A stretch of DNA of 64,000 nucleotides. Source: Planctomycetales bacterium (lineage in GTDB: Bacteria; Planctomycetota; Planctomycetia; Pirellulales; Thermoguttaceae). The translations under genes were made by a program, and so were the position numbers. Below, piece by piece: positions 54,322 to 63,043 of the stretch; position 1 is the first letter of the stretch, and the number at the start of each line of letters is the position of its first letter. Under the pieces are notes generated by a model. The model had not been told where the DNA came from. It saw nothing but the letters and a program-made list of their open reading frames with translations, and did not search any database. The DNA is taken from assembly GCA_007119795.1 (NCBI GenBank), contig SKOZ01000031.1:1-64000 (forward strand), in the 5' to 3' direction.

Positions 54322-55197
54322 ATGTCGTGCCGTCGCCTGCTGCTTGCCTTGGGGCTATGGGGGCTTTTCTGCGGATGCGCCGCCGCCGAGCCGCTGCGGG
54401 CGCTGATCGTCGACGGCCAGAACAACCACCCCTGGCGCGAGACGACGCCCCTGCTGCTGCAGCTCCTGGAAGAGACGAACCTCTTTACGGTAGATGTAGC
54501 CACCACCCCCGGTCCCGGCGAGGACATGAGCGGCTTCGCCCCGGACTTCACCGCCTACGACGTGGTGGTGATGAACTACACCGGCGACCGCTGGCCGGAG
54601 GCGACCGATGAGGCCTTCGAGCAGTACGTGGCCGGAGGAGGCGGCTTGGTGATCTACCACGCTGCCAGCAACGCCTTCCCCGACTGGCCGGAGTACAATC
54701 TCATGATCGGTCTGGGAGGCTGGGGTGGGCGCGACGAGCGGCACGGCCCCTACGTCTACTGGGAGGACGGCCGCTTCGTTCGCGACGACTCCCCCGGCCA
54801 CGGCGGCGGCCACGGGGCGCAGCACCCGTTCCTGCTCGTGGTCCGCGAACCCGATCACCCGGTCGCCGCGGGTCTCCCCGAGGAATTCATGCACTCGGCC
54901 GACGAGCTCTACAACCGCCTCCGCGGACCGGCGGAGAACATGACCGTCCTGGCCACCGCCTACGACGACCCCGCCCACAGCGGCACCGGCCGGCACGAGC
55001 CGCTGCTGATGACCATCCGCTACGGCGAGGGCCGCGTCTTCCACACCGCCCTGGGGCATGCCGGCCAGCAGCTCCGCAGCGTGGCCTTCATCGCCACGTT
55101 CCAGCGCGGCGCGGAGTGGGCGGCCACGGGAGAGGTCACGCAGGAGGTCCCCGCCGACTTCCCCGGCGCGGACGCACCCGCCGTGCGCGAGCCGTAG
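54322..55197 (+). CDS. ThuA-like secreted protein
   Basis: 291 residues with a signal peptide (LLLALGLWGLFCGCAAAE) and a ThuA (trehalose-utilisation) class I amidotransferase-like fold: LRALIVDGQNNHPWRETTPLLLQLLEE, YDVVVMNYTGDRWPE, GGGLVIYHAASNAFPDWPEYN, and the C-terminal RVFHTALGHAGQQLRSVAF. ThuA proteins lack the amidotransferase cysteine and are associated with sugar metabolism. Very common in planctomycetes, usually near carbohydrate genes. GGAGGA lies 8 bp before the ATG. The Cys in GCA could be a lipobox (FCGC). Confidence 0.87.
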   Translation: MSCRRLLLALGLWGLFCGCAAAEPLRALIVDGQNNHPWRETTPLLLQLLEETNLFTVDVATTPGPGEDMSGFAPDFTAYDVVVMNYTGDRWPEATDEAFEQYVAGGGGLVIYHAASNAFPDWPEYNLMIGLGGWGGRDERHGPYVYWEDGRFVRDDSPGHGGGHGAQHPFLLVVREPDHPVAAGLPEEFMHSADELYNRLRGPAENMTVLATAYDDPAHSGTGRHEPLLMTIRYGEGRVFHTALGHAGQQLRSVAFIATFQRGAEWAATGEVTQEVPADFPGADAPAVREP

Positions 55198-55221
55198 GCG
55201 ACGGTTACAGGAGAGGCGGCG

Positions 55222-56610
55222 TTGATAGGAGAAGCCCTGGAGATCCTCGCCGGCTGGAGCCGGCTCGATACGGCGATCATCCTCACCGCGGCGGTCGCGG
55301 CCATGGCCTGCGCGGTGCCGGGGGTGTTCCTCGTCCTCCGGCGGCAGAGCATGATGGGCGACGCCCTGAGCCACGCCGTGCTCCCGGGAATCGTCCTTGC
55401 GTACTTGGCCACCCACGCGGCGCAGTCCGCGGGCTGGATCTCGGCGGAAGGGTACCTGGCCACGCGGCACACGGCGCTCTTCGCGGGGGCGGTGGTGCTC
55501 GGAATGCTCACGGCCGTGCTCACGCAGGCGGTGCGGAGGCTCGGGCGGGTCGAGGACAATGCCGCCCTGGGAGTCGTCTTCAGCTCCCTCTTCGCCCTGG
55601 GGCTGCTCCTGGTGCGGCTGGCGGCGGACCACGTCCACCTCGATCCCGACTGGGTGCTCTACGGCAACCTCGAGTCCGCCGTCCTGGATACCGTGGCGGG
55701 CACGGCGATTCCCCGGGCGGCTGTCGTCGTCGGCGCCATGCTCACCGTGAACCTCCTGCTCGTGGCGATCTTCTTCAAAGAGCTCCGCATCGTGACCTTC
55801 GACCCGGCCCTAGCGACCACCCTGGGCATCCCTGCCCAGGCGGTCCACTACGCGCTCCTGGCCGTGACGGCGGCCACCCTCGTGGCGGCCTTCGAGTCGG
55901 TGGGGAGCATCCTCGTGATCGCCATGCTCATCGTGCCCGCGGTCACGGCGGCGCTGCTCACGCAGCGGCTGGGGCCCATGATCCTCGTGAGCCTCGCCGC
56001 GGCCGCGGCCAGTGCCCCCTTGGGCCACGTCCTGGCGATCGTAGCGCCCCCGCTCATCTTCGGGCGCTTGGGGTATCCTACGGTGGTCGACGCGAGCACG
56101 GCGGGGATGACGGCGGTGGCGGCGGGACTCTTCCTCGTGGCCGCCGTTCTCCTCGCCCCCGGCGACGGGCTGGTGAGCCGCGCCCTCGTTCGCCGGCTGC
56201 TCTCCTGGCGGATCGCCGGCGAGGACTTCCTCGGCATTCTGCACCGCGCCGAAGAGCGCGGCATCGCCGAACCTGCGGCCGTCCGCCACATCCTCGATAC
56301 GGTATACGGAACGGGGAGGCTGTCGCGGCGCTGGATCGAGTGGCGGCTGCGCCGTGCGGGATTGATCGTCGCCGCTCAGGGACGATACCAGCTCACCGAG
56401 CCGGGACGGACCGTCGCCCGTTCGCTCGTCCGCAGCCATCGCCTCTTCGAGACCTACATGGCCCGCCACTTCCCCCTGCCCGACGACCACCTGCACGCCA
56501 CGGCCGAACGGGTCGAGCACTTCATCGACCCGGTGCTCCGCGATTCCCTGGCCGCCGAGCTCGACCAGCCGCGGAGCGATCCCCACGGCACCGCGATCCC
56601 TGACGACTAG
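55222..56610 (+). CDS. Metal ABC transporter permease fused to a DtxR/MntR-like domain
   Basis: 462 residues from a TTG start preceded by AGGAGAGG at 5 bp. Residues 1-~300 are an ABC-3 family Zn/Mn/Fe permease (VFLVLRRQSMMGDALSHAVLPGIVLAY, VIAMLIVPAVTAALLTQRL) with eight or nine helices. Residues ~320-450 match a DtxR-type winged helix and dimerisation region (VRHILDTVYGTGRLSRRWIEWRLRRAGLI, VRSHRLFETYMARHFPLPDDHLHATAERVEHFIDP). The metal-sensing domain could gate the transporter directly. No cognate ATPase or binding-protein gene is adjacent. It converges with the sulfatase (4 bp overlap). Confidence 0.85.
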   Translation: MIGEALEILAGWSRLDTAIILTAAVAAMACAVPGVFLVLRRQSMMGDALSHAVLPGIVLAYLATHAAQSAGWISAEGYLATRHTALFAGAVVLGMLTAVLTQAVRRLGRVEDNAALGVVFSSLFALGLLLVRLAADHVHLDPDWVLYGNLESAVLDTVAGTAIPRAAVVVGAMLTVNLLLVAIFFKELRIVTFDPALATTLGIPAQAVHYALLAVTAATLVAAFESVGSILVIAMLIVPAVTAALLTQRLGPMILVSLAAAAASAPLGHVLAIVAPPLIFGRLGYPTVVDASTAGMTAVAAGLFLVAAVLLAPGDGLVSRALVRRLLSWRIAGEDFLGILHRAEERGIAEPAAVRHILDTVYGTGRLSRRWIEWRLRRAGLIVAAQGRYQLTEPGRTVARSLVRSHRLFETYMARHFPLPDDHLHATAERVEHFIDPVLRDSLAAELDQPRSDPHGTAIPDD

Positions 56611-58034
56611 TGCTCCGTCATGAGTCGCCTGACAACCCCCGGGTGCTCCGCCGCCAGGTTGCAGGTCTCGTGGGGATCGTTGACCAGGTCGAAGAGCTCG
56701 ACTCCTTCGGGTGACGAGCCGCGGGCCGGGTGGTGAATCAGCCGCCAGCGGTCGGTGCGGAGCGTGCGCTGCTCCCCCCACCAGCCGCGGGCGGGCTTGG
56801 CGCTGCCCGCGGCGGGGTCGTCGAGCTGGGGTCGCAGGCTCCGGCCGTCCAGACCGGCAGGGGATGGAATCCCGCACAGATCCGCAAGCGTCGGGAAAAT
56901 ATCGACCGTCTCGACGATGGCGGCGCTCGTGACCCCGGGAGCCTCCATGCCGGGCGTGCGGACGATCAGCGGACAGCGGAGAGCGTGTTCGTAGAGGCAG
57001 TGCTTCCCCCAGATAGCATGGTCGCCGAGGAGAAACCCGTGGTCGCTCCAGACGACGAGCACCGTGTTCTCCATCAACTCCAACTCGCGGAAGGCATCGA
57101 GCACGCGGCCCACCTGGGCGTCGACGTAGCTCACCGAGGCGGCGTAGGCGTGGCGGAGGAGGGCGGCATATTCGGGATCATCCTCGGGATCGCGTCCCGC
57201 GTGGCCGTAGTTGTTGCGGAACTCACCGCTGCGGTGCCAGCCCGACGGCTCGGGCGGCCGCGCGGGGTTGGCCGGCGGCGGGATGGCGTCGGGGTCGTGG
57301 AGGTCGAACCACCGTTTGGGCGCCGCAAAGGGGAGGTGCGGCTTGAAGAAGCCGACGGCAAAGAACCACGGCTCGGGCGAGGCGGCCAGTTCGCGGAGCA
57401 TGGACACGGCCTCGGCAGCCACGTAGGCGTCGGGGTAGGCGGTATCCGGGCCGTCGAAGGCCTCCCACGGCGGCGATTCACCGCGCCTCCGCGGCACTCC
57501 GTTGGCGTAGCCGTGCATCATGGCCTCGGCGGTCTTCCAGGGCGACTCGGGAATCCAGCAGCGGTCCCAGGCCCCGGGCAGCTCTTCGGGCCCTTCGGCC
57601 CAATCCTTGCCCGTCAGCCCGCCGGGATAGTGCGTGACCTTGCCCAGGGCCAGGGTGCGGTAGCCGTGGCGGCGGAACCACGCCGGCAGGCTCTCATCTC
57701 CCCATTCCCGGTGCGTGGCCAGGATCGCATTGTTGCCCACGTGGACGGGGCGAACGGGATAGCGGCCGCGGATCAGCGCGTATCGCGAGGCGCCGCAGGT
57801 GGGCACCTGCACGTAGTGGTGGGAGAAGAGCCGCCCCTCGGCAGCCAGGGTGTCGAGGTGGGGGGTTTTCGCGTGGGCTGCGCCCAGGCAGCCGAGGTCG
57901 TTCCGCAGATCGTCGATGGCGATGAAGAGCACGTTCGGCCGCCCCTTTGCACCCGCGGCGGTGCCCGAGAGTGTGCCCAGAACGGCGACGAGCAGAACGC
58001 AGAGACGCAGGGGAGGGAGAGCGGCGATCGACAT
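56607..58034 (-). CDS. Exported sulfatase (iduronate-2-sulfatase-like)
   Basis: 475 residues with a signal peptide and an alkaline-phosphatase-like fold. The metal-binding N-terminus is VLFIAIDDLRNDLGCLG. Cys80 in CGASRYALIRGR is the formylglycine site (C-x-A-S-R variant). VWSDHGFLLGDHAIWGKHCLYE carries further ligands, and PLIVRTPG follows. The size and sequence resemble planctomycete iduronate-2-sulfatase-type enzymes that remove sulfate esters from algal or animal polysaccharides. Activation needs a formylglycine-generating enzyme, not in this window. Confidence 0.9.
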   Translation of the reverse strand: MSIAALPPLRLCVLLVAVLGTLSGTAAGAKGRPNVLFIAIDDLRNDLGCLGAAHAKTPHLDTLAAEGRLFSHHYVQVPTCGASRYALIRGRYPVRPVHVGNNAILATHREWGDESLPAWFRRHGYRTLALGKVTHYPGGLTGKDWAEGPEELPGAWDRCWIPESPWKTAEAMMHGYANGVPRRRGESPPWEAFDGPDTAYPDAYVAAEAVSMLRELAASPEPWFFAVGFFKPHLPFAAPKRWFDLHDPDAIPPPANPARPPEPSGWHRSGEFRNNYGHAGRDPEDDPEYAALLRHAYAASVSYVDAQVGRVLDAFRELELMENTVLVVWSDHGFLLGDHAIWGKHCLYEHALRCPLIVRTPGMEAPGVTSAAIVETVDIFPTLADLCGIPSPAGLDGRSLRPQLDDPAAGSAKPARGWWGEQRTLRTDRWRLIHHPARGSSPEGVELFDLVNDPHETCNLAAEHPGVVRRLMTEH

Positions 58035-58284
58035 GGCGGCAGTACGGTGCGAAGTGGAGGAAGGAGCGCGCGGAGGGCAATCGCCTGCCGGACGTTCCGC
58101 CGACCCCTTGGGCGAGTCTACTCGGCGCCGCGCAGCGGGTCAACGCATTCCTGCCCTTGAGGTTGTCCCGCCGCTTCCGCAGTTCCTCTCTTGCCGGCAG
58201 CAGCACCAAACCGCCGGCGCTGCCTCCTGCTCCTGCCAGCTCGACGCCTGGGGGCGATACCACCGCTACCCAGGCGGACGCCGC

Positions 58285-58328
58285 TACTCGCCCAAGGCGA
58301 ACTCCTTACTCGCCCAAGGCGAACTCCT
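58285..58328. repeat. Perfect 22 bp tandem duplication over a stop codon
   Basis: TACTCGCCCAAGGCGAACTC plus CT occurs twice back to back. On the minus strand it encodes the last residues KEFALGE and the stop of the glycosyltransferase at 58306, then repeats them just beyond the stop. Confidence 0.8.
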
Positions 58329-58938
58329 TGATCCGCGCCAGGTAGTTCGGCCGGCGCGGCCGACTGCACCCCGACTGCAGAGCGACGGGATGGCGGCCCT
58401 CGGCGCGGTTGCGAAGCGGCACTTCGTGCCATTGGTAGCCGAGACGGGCGAGCTCCACCACCAGCGAGGTCGAATCGCTGAGCGACCGCTCGACGCGACG
58501 TACGGCGCGGCGGCGGAACATCTGGCAGGTGCCGCTGTGCGGCCCCCGCACCCCGGGAGTCTCCGGTTCGCCGGGCGGGACCCCCAGGACCGTCTCGTGC
58601 CCGGCCATCGCCCGCCAGAGCCGCGGCACTTCGTCGATCGGCAGGCGGCAGTCCTCGTCGCGCAGAAAGAGGATCTGTCCGCCGCTGGCGGCCAGCGCGG
58701 TCCGCACGGCCGTTGCCCGGCCCGCGGGTGTGCCGTGGCGGACGACGCGGAGCTGGGGGAAATGCCGCGCCAGCTCGTCGGCCACCTCGATGGTACTGTC
58801 GCTGGAGGCGTCGTCGACGATGATCAGCTCGAACTGCGGCGTCAACTCGGGAAGCACGTCGAGCATCTCGTGGACCATCGCCGCCAGCGACGACTCGGCG
58901 TTGCGGACCGGGAGGAGGACGGAAAGAGAGGCGTTCAC
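58306..58938 (-). CDS. Family 2 glycosyltransferase
   Basis: GT-A glycosyltransferase of ~210 residues: SLSVLLPVRNAESSLAAMVHEML, LIIVDDASSDSTIEVADEL, and ILFLRDEDCRLPIDEVP in the DxD region (here DED). A C-terminal VPLRNRAEGRHPVAL and no membrane helix suggest a soluble enzyme, shorter than the dolichol-phosphate type at 11014. A GTG start at 58938 (GAGG 8 bp upstream, product VNASLSVLLP) is preferred; an ATG at 58977 would add 13 residues. Acceptor unknown. Confidence 0.8.
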   Translation of the reverse strand: MNASLSVLLPVRNAESSLAAMVHEMLDVLPELTPQFELIIVDDASSDSTIEVADELARHFPQLRVVRHGTPAGRATAVRTALAASGGQILFLRDEDCRLPIDEVPRLWRAMAGHETVLGVPPGEPETPGVRGPHSGTCQMFRRRAVRRVERSLSDSTSLVVELARLGYQWHEVPLRNRAEGRHPVALQSGCSRPRRPNYLARIKEFALGE

Positions 58939-59260
58939 CAGAGTTTCCTCGCGGAGGGAGAGAAGCCCCAGACGCATTCTCCGCTTCGGTTTCGGCCCGG
59001 CGGCCACTAAAGCGCAGCTTCCGCAGCGCCAGTTGCGCCTTTCGTGTCGAGGCCGCCGGTCGCAGGTGCGGTGCGCGACGTAGCGGCGAAGGCAGCCCAG
59101 GGGCGACCTCAGCCCGCAGGATCGCGCCACACGGACCCCACCGCAGCATGGGCCGTTCGCGGGCACGCCGCGGCCGCCCCCCTGGCCGACGGCCGCGGGT
59201 TTAGGGTATGGTGTAGGCTTTCTTCAAGGTACCCGCCGTTATCCATTATCCCCGTCCATC
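58939..59260. other. Divergent region, GT2 / hisI
   Basis: 322 bp without a gene. At 59238-59260, three degenerate heptamers of the CCGTTAT/CCATTAT type abut the hisI ATG. A CCGCGG-rich hairpin lies near 59180-59205. Confidence 0.5.
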
Positions 59261-59659
59261 ATGCCGGACCAACCCGCTATCGAGCCCGACTTCTCCCGGG
59301 GCGACGGACTCCTGCCCGCCATCGCCCAGGACGCCGCCTCCGGCGCCGTCCTCATGATGGCCTACATGGACGCCGCAGCCTACGCCGAAACCCTGGCCAC
59401 CGGCCGCGCCGTCTACTACAGCCGCAGCCGCCGCCGCCTCTGGCGCAAAGGAGAGGAGAGCGGCAACGTGCAGATTGTCCGGGCCGTCTACGTCGACTGC
59501 GACTGCGACACGATCCTCCTTACGGTCGAGCAGGTCGGCGGCGCCGCCTGCCACGAAGGTTACCGGAGCTGCTTCCACCGCCAGGTCTGGCCCGAGGCCC
59601 GCGTCGTCGGCGAGCGGCTTTTCGACCCTGCGGCGGTCTACGGCAAGAAGCCCGGCTGA
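59261..59659 (+). CDS. hisI: Phosphoribosyl-AMP cyclohydrolase
   Basis: Third step of histidine synthesis (hydrolytic opening of the adenine ring of phosphoribosyl-AMP). 132 residues, monofunctional, without the HisE part. The metal-site motifs [10 protein letters not shown] and [13 protein letters not shown] are intact, as is the SGNVQIV stretch before them. It starts directly after heptamer repeats with no Shine-Dalgarno. It is followed 120 bp later by hisG, an order consistent with a small his cluster; other his genes are not in the window. Confidence 0.92.
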   Translation: MPDQPAIEPDFSRGDGLLPAIAQDAASGAVLMMAYMDAAAYAETLATGRAVYYSRSRRRLWRKGEESGNVQIVRAVYVDCDCDTILLTVEQVGGAACHEGYRSCFHRQVWPEARVVGERLFDPAAVYGKKPG

Positions 59660-59739
59660 TCGTAGGGTTGAGGAGGATCGACTTTCGGCACGCGTCGATC
59701 AGTTGTCGGGAGCACTTCGCCACGCGTCTCGGCCACCTC

Positions 59740-59777
59740 CAACGGACCACGGACAAGCCACCACGGACGAACCACGC
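59740..59777. repeat. Heptamer repeats ahead of hisG
   Basis: Read on the minus strand, the units are GTCCGTG and GTCCGTT type, as in the pheT leader. They end two bases before the hisG ATG. Confidence 0.65.
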
Positions 59778-59779
59778 GC

Positions 59780-60655
59780 ATGAACAACATCCTCAAACTG
59801 GGAATTCCCGCGGGCAGCCTCCAGGAAGCCACGGCCGATCTCTTCGGGCGCGCCGGCTACAAGATCACCTTCAGCAGCCGCAGCTATTACCCCTCGATCG
59901 ACGACGAGGAGATCGAGTGCCTGCTGATCCGCGCCCAGGAGATGGCCCGCTACGTCGCCGACGGCGTCCTCGACGCCGGCCTGACCGGCTACGACTGGAT
60001 TGTGGAGACCCGGGCCGACGTGCACGAAGTGGCCGAGCTGGTCTTCTCCAAGGTGAGCCGCCGGCCCGTCCGCTGGGTCCTCTGCGTCCCTGAGGACTCG
60101 CCGGTGCGAACCGTTGCCGACCTGCAGGGGAAGCGGATCGCCACCGAGGCCGTGGGGCTGACCATGCAGTACCTGGCCCGCCACGGCGTCACGGCAAAGG
60201 TCGAGTTCAGTTGGGGGGCTACCGAGGTGAAACCCCCGCGGCTGGCCGACGCCATCGTCGAGGTCACCGAGACGGGCAGCTCGCTGAAGGCCAACAACCT
60301 GCGGATCGTCGACGAGGTCCTGCAAAGCACCACCCGGTTCATCGCCAACCGCCGCGCCTACGAGGACCCCTGGCGGCGGGCCAAGATCGACGACGTCGCC
60401 CTGATGCTCCGCGGTGCCATGGCCGCCGAGGGGAAAGTCGGCCTGATGATGAACGTCCCCCGCCCTCGGCTCGGCGAGGTATTGGCCATCCTCCCCGCCT
60501 TGCAGCAGCCCACGGTCGCCGACCTGGCCGACAAGGATTGGGTCGACGTGACCACCATCCTCGACGAGTCCGTGGTCCGCTCGATCATCCCCCGCCTCAA
60601 GGTGGCCGGCGCCCGGGGGATTGTCGAGTACCCGCTGACGAAGATCATTGATTGA
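59780..60655 (+). CDS. hisG: ATP phosphoribosyltransferase (long form)
   Basis: First, committed step of histidine synthesis. 291 residues: the catalytic bilobal domain ([55 protein letters not shown]) plus the C-terminal ACT-like domain that binds histidine ([27 protein letters not shown]). This is the long, self-regulated form that needs no HisZ. The start codon is adjacent to heptamer repeats and lacks a Shine-Dalgarno. Confidence 0.94.
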   Translation: MNNILKLGIPAGSLQEATADLFGRAGYKITFSSRSYYPSIDDEEIECLLIRAQEMARYVADGVLDAGLTGYDWIVETRADVHEVAELVFSKVSRRPVRWVLCVPEDSPVRTVADLQGKRIATEAVGLTMQYLARHGVTAKVEFSWGATEVKPPRLADAIVEVTETGSSLKANNLRIVDEVLQSTTRFIANRRAYEDPWRRAKIDDVALMLRGAMAAEGKVGLMMNVPRPRLGEVLAILPALQQPTVADLADKDWVDVTTILDESVVRSIIPRLKVAGARGIVEYPLTKIID

Positions 60656-60729
60656 GAGGGGACAAGGGGGAGGGGTCAGGTGAAGAGCTTATCCCTTGAA
60701 CTTGGACGGCAACCGGCCTGCCCACGGCG

Positions 60730-61695
60730 GTGCCCATGACGACCTTCCCCTCGACAACGCAGTGGCCGGAGCGCGGCGGGCGGCCCGCAGGCATCTCGGC
60801 CGGCTTCGCCCGCCGCAGCCGCCGGCACCGCTCCCCATCGGCAGTCGAGCCCCCTGTGGCGGCCGGTCGGCCCCAGCGTCCGCGCTGGAAGTGGCCCCTG
60901 GCGGTCGGCCTGCTCCTGCTCATGATGGGGGGGGCAATCTGGGGCCTCACGCTCGCGCAGCGGCAGGATCGCCGCCTCCCCGAGGTCCCCGCGCTCGGCT
61001 ATCGGCTCGTCAACACCTTCCCCCACGATCCCGAGGCCTTCTGCCAGGGGCTGCTGTTCGTCGACGGCGAGCTCTACGAGAGCACCGGCCTGTACGGCCG
61101 ATCCTCGCTCCGCCGCGTGGACCTCGAGACGGGGCGGGTCCTCCAGCGCGTCGACCTGGACCGCCGCTTCTTCGGCGAAGGGATCACCGCCTGGAATGAC
61201 GAGATCATCCAGTTGACCTGGCGCGAGCAGGTGGCTTTCGTCTACGACCGCACGACGTTCGCCCACCGCCGCAGCTTCCGCTATTCCGGAGAGGGCTGGG
61301 GACTGACCAACGACGGCGAGCGGCTGATCGTCAGCGACGGCTCCTCGACGCTCCGCTTCTTCGACCCCGCGACCTTCCGGCTCATCGGCCGGCTGACCGT
61401 ACGCGACCGCGGCAGGCCCCTGCGGAACATCAACGAGCTGCAGTACGTCCGCGGCGAGCTCTTGGCCAATATCTTCCACTCCGAACGCATCGCCCGCCTC
61501 TGCCTGACCACCGGGGACGTCACCGCCTGGATCGATCTGAGCGATCTCTACCCCCGCCACCTCCGCACCCACGAGGAAGTGCTCAACGGCATCGCCTACG
61601 ACGAGGAGAACGACCGCCTCTTCGTCACCGGCAAGAACTGGCCCCATCTGTATGAGATCCGGATCATCGAGGAGCGGGAAAAGACGAAAGAGTAA
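60730..61695 (+). CDS. Glutaminyl-peptide cyclotransferase (bacterial/plant type)
   Basis: Converts N-terminal Gln of peptides to pyroglutamate. 321 residues: an N-terminal cytoplasmic Arg/Pro-rich stretch, a signal anchor at ~56-75 (WPLAVGLLLLMMGGAIWGLTL), and a five-bladed propeller of the Glu_cyclase_2 family (TFPHDPEAFCQGLLFVDGELYESTGLYGRSSLRRVDLETG, GEGITAWNDEIIQLTWRE, NINELQYVRGELLANIF, LNGIAYDEENDRLFVTGKNWPHLYEI). Periplasmic, membrane-tethered. ATG candidates at 60730 and 60736 are both possible. Confidence 0.88.
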   Translation: MPMTTFPSTTQWPERGGRPAGISAGFARRSRRHRSPSAVEPPVAAGRPQRPRWKWPLAVGLLLLMMGGAIWGLTLAQRQDRRLPEVPALGYRLVNTFPHDPEAFCQGLLFVDGELYESTGLYGRSSLRRVDLETGRVLQRVDLDRRFFGEGITAWNDEIIQLTWREQVAFVYDRTTFAHRRSFRYSGEGWGLTNDGERLIVSDGSSTLRFFDPATFRLIGRLTVRDRGRPLRNINELQYVRGELLANIFHSERIARLCLTTGDVTAWIDLSDLYPRHLRTHEEVLNGIAYDEENDRLFVTGKNWPHLYEIRIIEEREKTKE

Positions 61696-61770
61696 GAGCA
61701 AAGGTGGCAGGGGAGAGGAAACAGAAGGCAGGAGCGCGCGAATTGCTCCGCCGCCCCCATCTCGGGCGGT

Positions 61771-62622
61771 TTATAGCCCCACAGCGGCGGCGATCTGCTC
61801 GAGATGCTCCTTGGCTTCGCGGCCGGCGGCGTCGGGATCGTCGATGTAGGGGTAGAGTTCGACGGTCACGAAGCCGTCGTAGCCGGTGGCGGCGATGGCC
61901 GTGAGCACGGCGGAAAAGTCGATGGCTCCGCGGCCGGGGATGCGGTGGGCGTGGACGCGGTCGGCGGCGATGTCCTCGACGTGGTAGTGGCGGGTGTGGG
62001 GGGCCATCTTGGGGATCCAGTCCTGCGGCTCCTCGCCGACGCAGAAGGCATGGCCCACGTCGAAGTTCAGCCCCACCCGCGGTGAATTGATCCGCGCGGT
62101 GAATTCCAGGTACTGGTCGAAGCGCTCGATGAGCAACTCCGGCTCGGGCTCGATGAGCAGATCCACGCCGACCTCTTCGGCCACCTCGACGCAGGGCATC
62201 AGGGCATCGTAGAACGTCGCCGCGGCGGCGTCCCACTGCTGCCCCGGCTGGAGGGGACCGCCCGGCTCGGTCTGAATGCTCGGCGCACCGAGCTCCGCCG
62301 CCAGGCGGAGGGCTCGCTTCGTGTGCTCGCGGCGGATGGCGCGATAATGGGGATCGGGCTCGATCCAGGAGGGATGCCAGTAGGGCTGCCGGGGATCGGC
62401 CACCGCGTTCATCATGAAGGCGTTCATGTTGGCGATACGCAGCCCGTGGCGGTCGAGGGCCGCGCGGATGGCCTCCCTCTGCACCGGCAGCAGGCCCGCC
62501 GGCCAGGCGTGGGGGGCATCGGCCAGCAACTCGAGGCCGCGGTAGCCGAGCCCAGCAATGCGGCGGATCGCCTCTTCGACCGGGTAGTTCAGGTAGGCGT
62601 TCGAGCTATAGGCGAGCTGCAT
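61771..62622 (-). CDS. Sugar phosphate isomerase/epimerase family protein
   Basis: 283-residue TIM barrel of the xylose-isomerase-like (AP endonuclease 2) superfamily: MQLAYSSNAYLNYPVEEAIRRIAGLGYRGLELL, then metal ligands in EPEPELLIERF, GLNFDVGHAFCVG, HYHVEDIAADRVHAHRIPG and VTVELYPYIDD. Members isomerise or epimerise keto sugars or inosose, but the substrate here is unknown. Cytosolic. It is convergent with the cyclotransferase gene. Confidence 0.88.
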   Translation of the reverse strand: MQLAYSSNAYLNYPVEEAIRRIAGLGYRGLELLADAPHAWPAGLLPVQREAIRAALDRHGLRIANMNAFMMNAVADPRQPYWHPSWIEPDPHYRAIRREHTKRALRLAAELGAPSIQTEPGGPLQPGQQWDAAAATFYDALMPCVEVAEEVGVDLLIEPEPELLIERFDQYLEFTARINSPRVGLNFDVGHAFCVGEEPQDWIPKMAPHTRHYHVEDIAADRVHAHRIPGRGAIDFSAVLTAIAATGYDGFVTVELYPYIDDPDAAGREAKEHLEQIAAAVGL

Positions 62623-63043
62623 GGTGATCGAGCAATTCCTGCGGATAGCGGCGTCGTTCGGTTCGCACCGCGGCGCCGGCAGCCATTATCGCGATCCCGC
62701 GGCACCGTCGCCAGCCCCCCCAATCGTTGTGCAAATCTGCCGAGCCCCCACCGGAAGCACATTGGGGGCCCACATCAAGCACGCCGACGCTCATCTTCAC
62801 CGGGCTGAAGCGGCGAGGCCGTCTCCCTCGAAGATGGGGGCCGCATCGCACAATCCACCTTGCCGCTTCCGCGCGGGCAAGATATCCTCCCTCCCCGCAT
62901 TCGGTTGCGATGGCCGGGCGGGCGGCGAGATTGCCCCATCCCCCCGCCCTCCCCAACCGCCCGTACGAGGCACGACGTCGCCTCGTACGCCACGTGGGAT
63001 AAAGACTCCATCTCGTCCGCTAGCCCGAGAGGGACCGCCCTTG
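62623..63043. other. Divergent intergenic region before the MotA/TolQ/ExbB gene
   Basis: 421 bp with no supportable gene. It contains a perfect 9 bp stem-loop at 62963-62988 (GTACGAGGC, 8-base loop, GCCTCGTAC) with no T-run, and otherwise GC-rich sequence. Confidence 0.45.

Noticed and set aside
56730..58160. Plus-strand 476-codon frame opposite the sulfatase
   Set aside because: The sulfatase signature and metal ligands are on the minus strand; this is a shadow frame.
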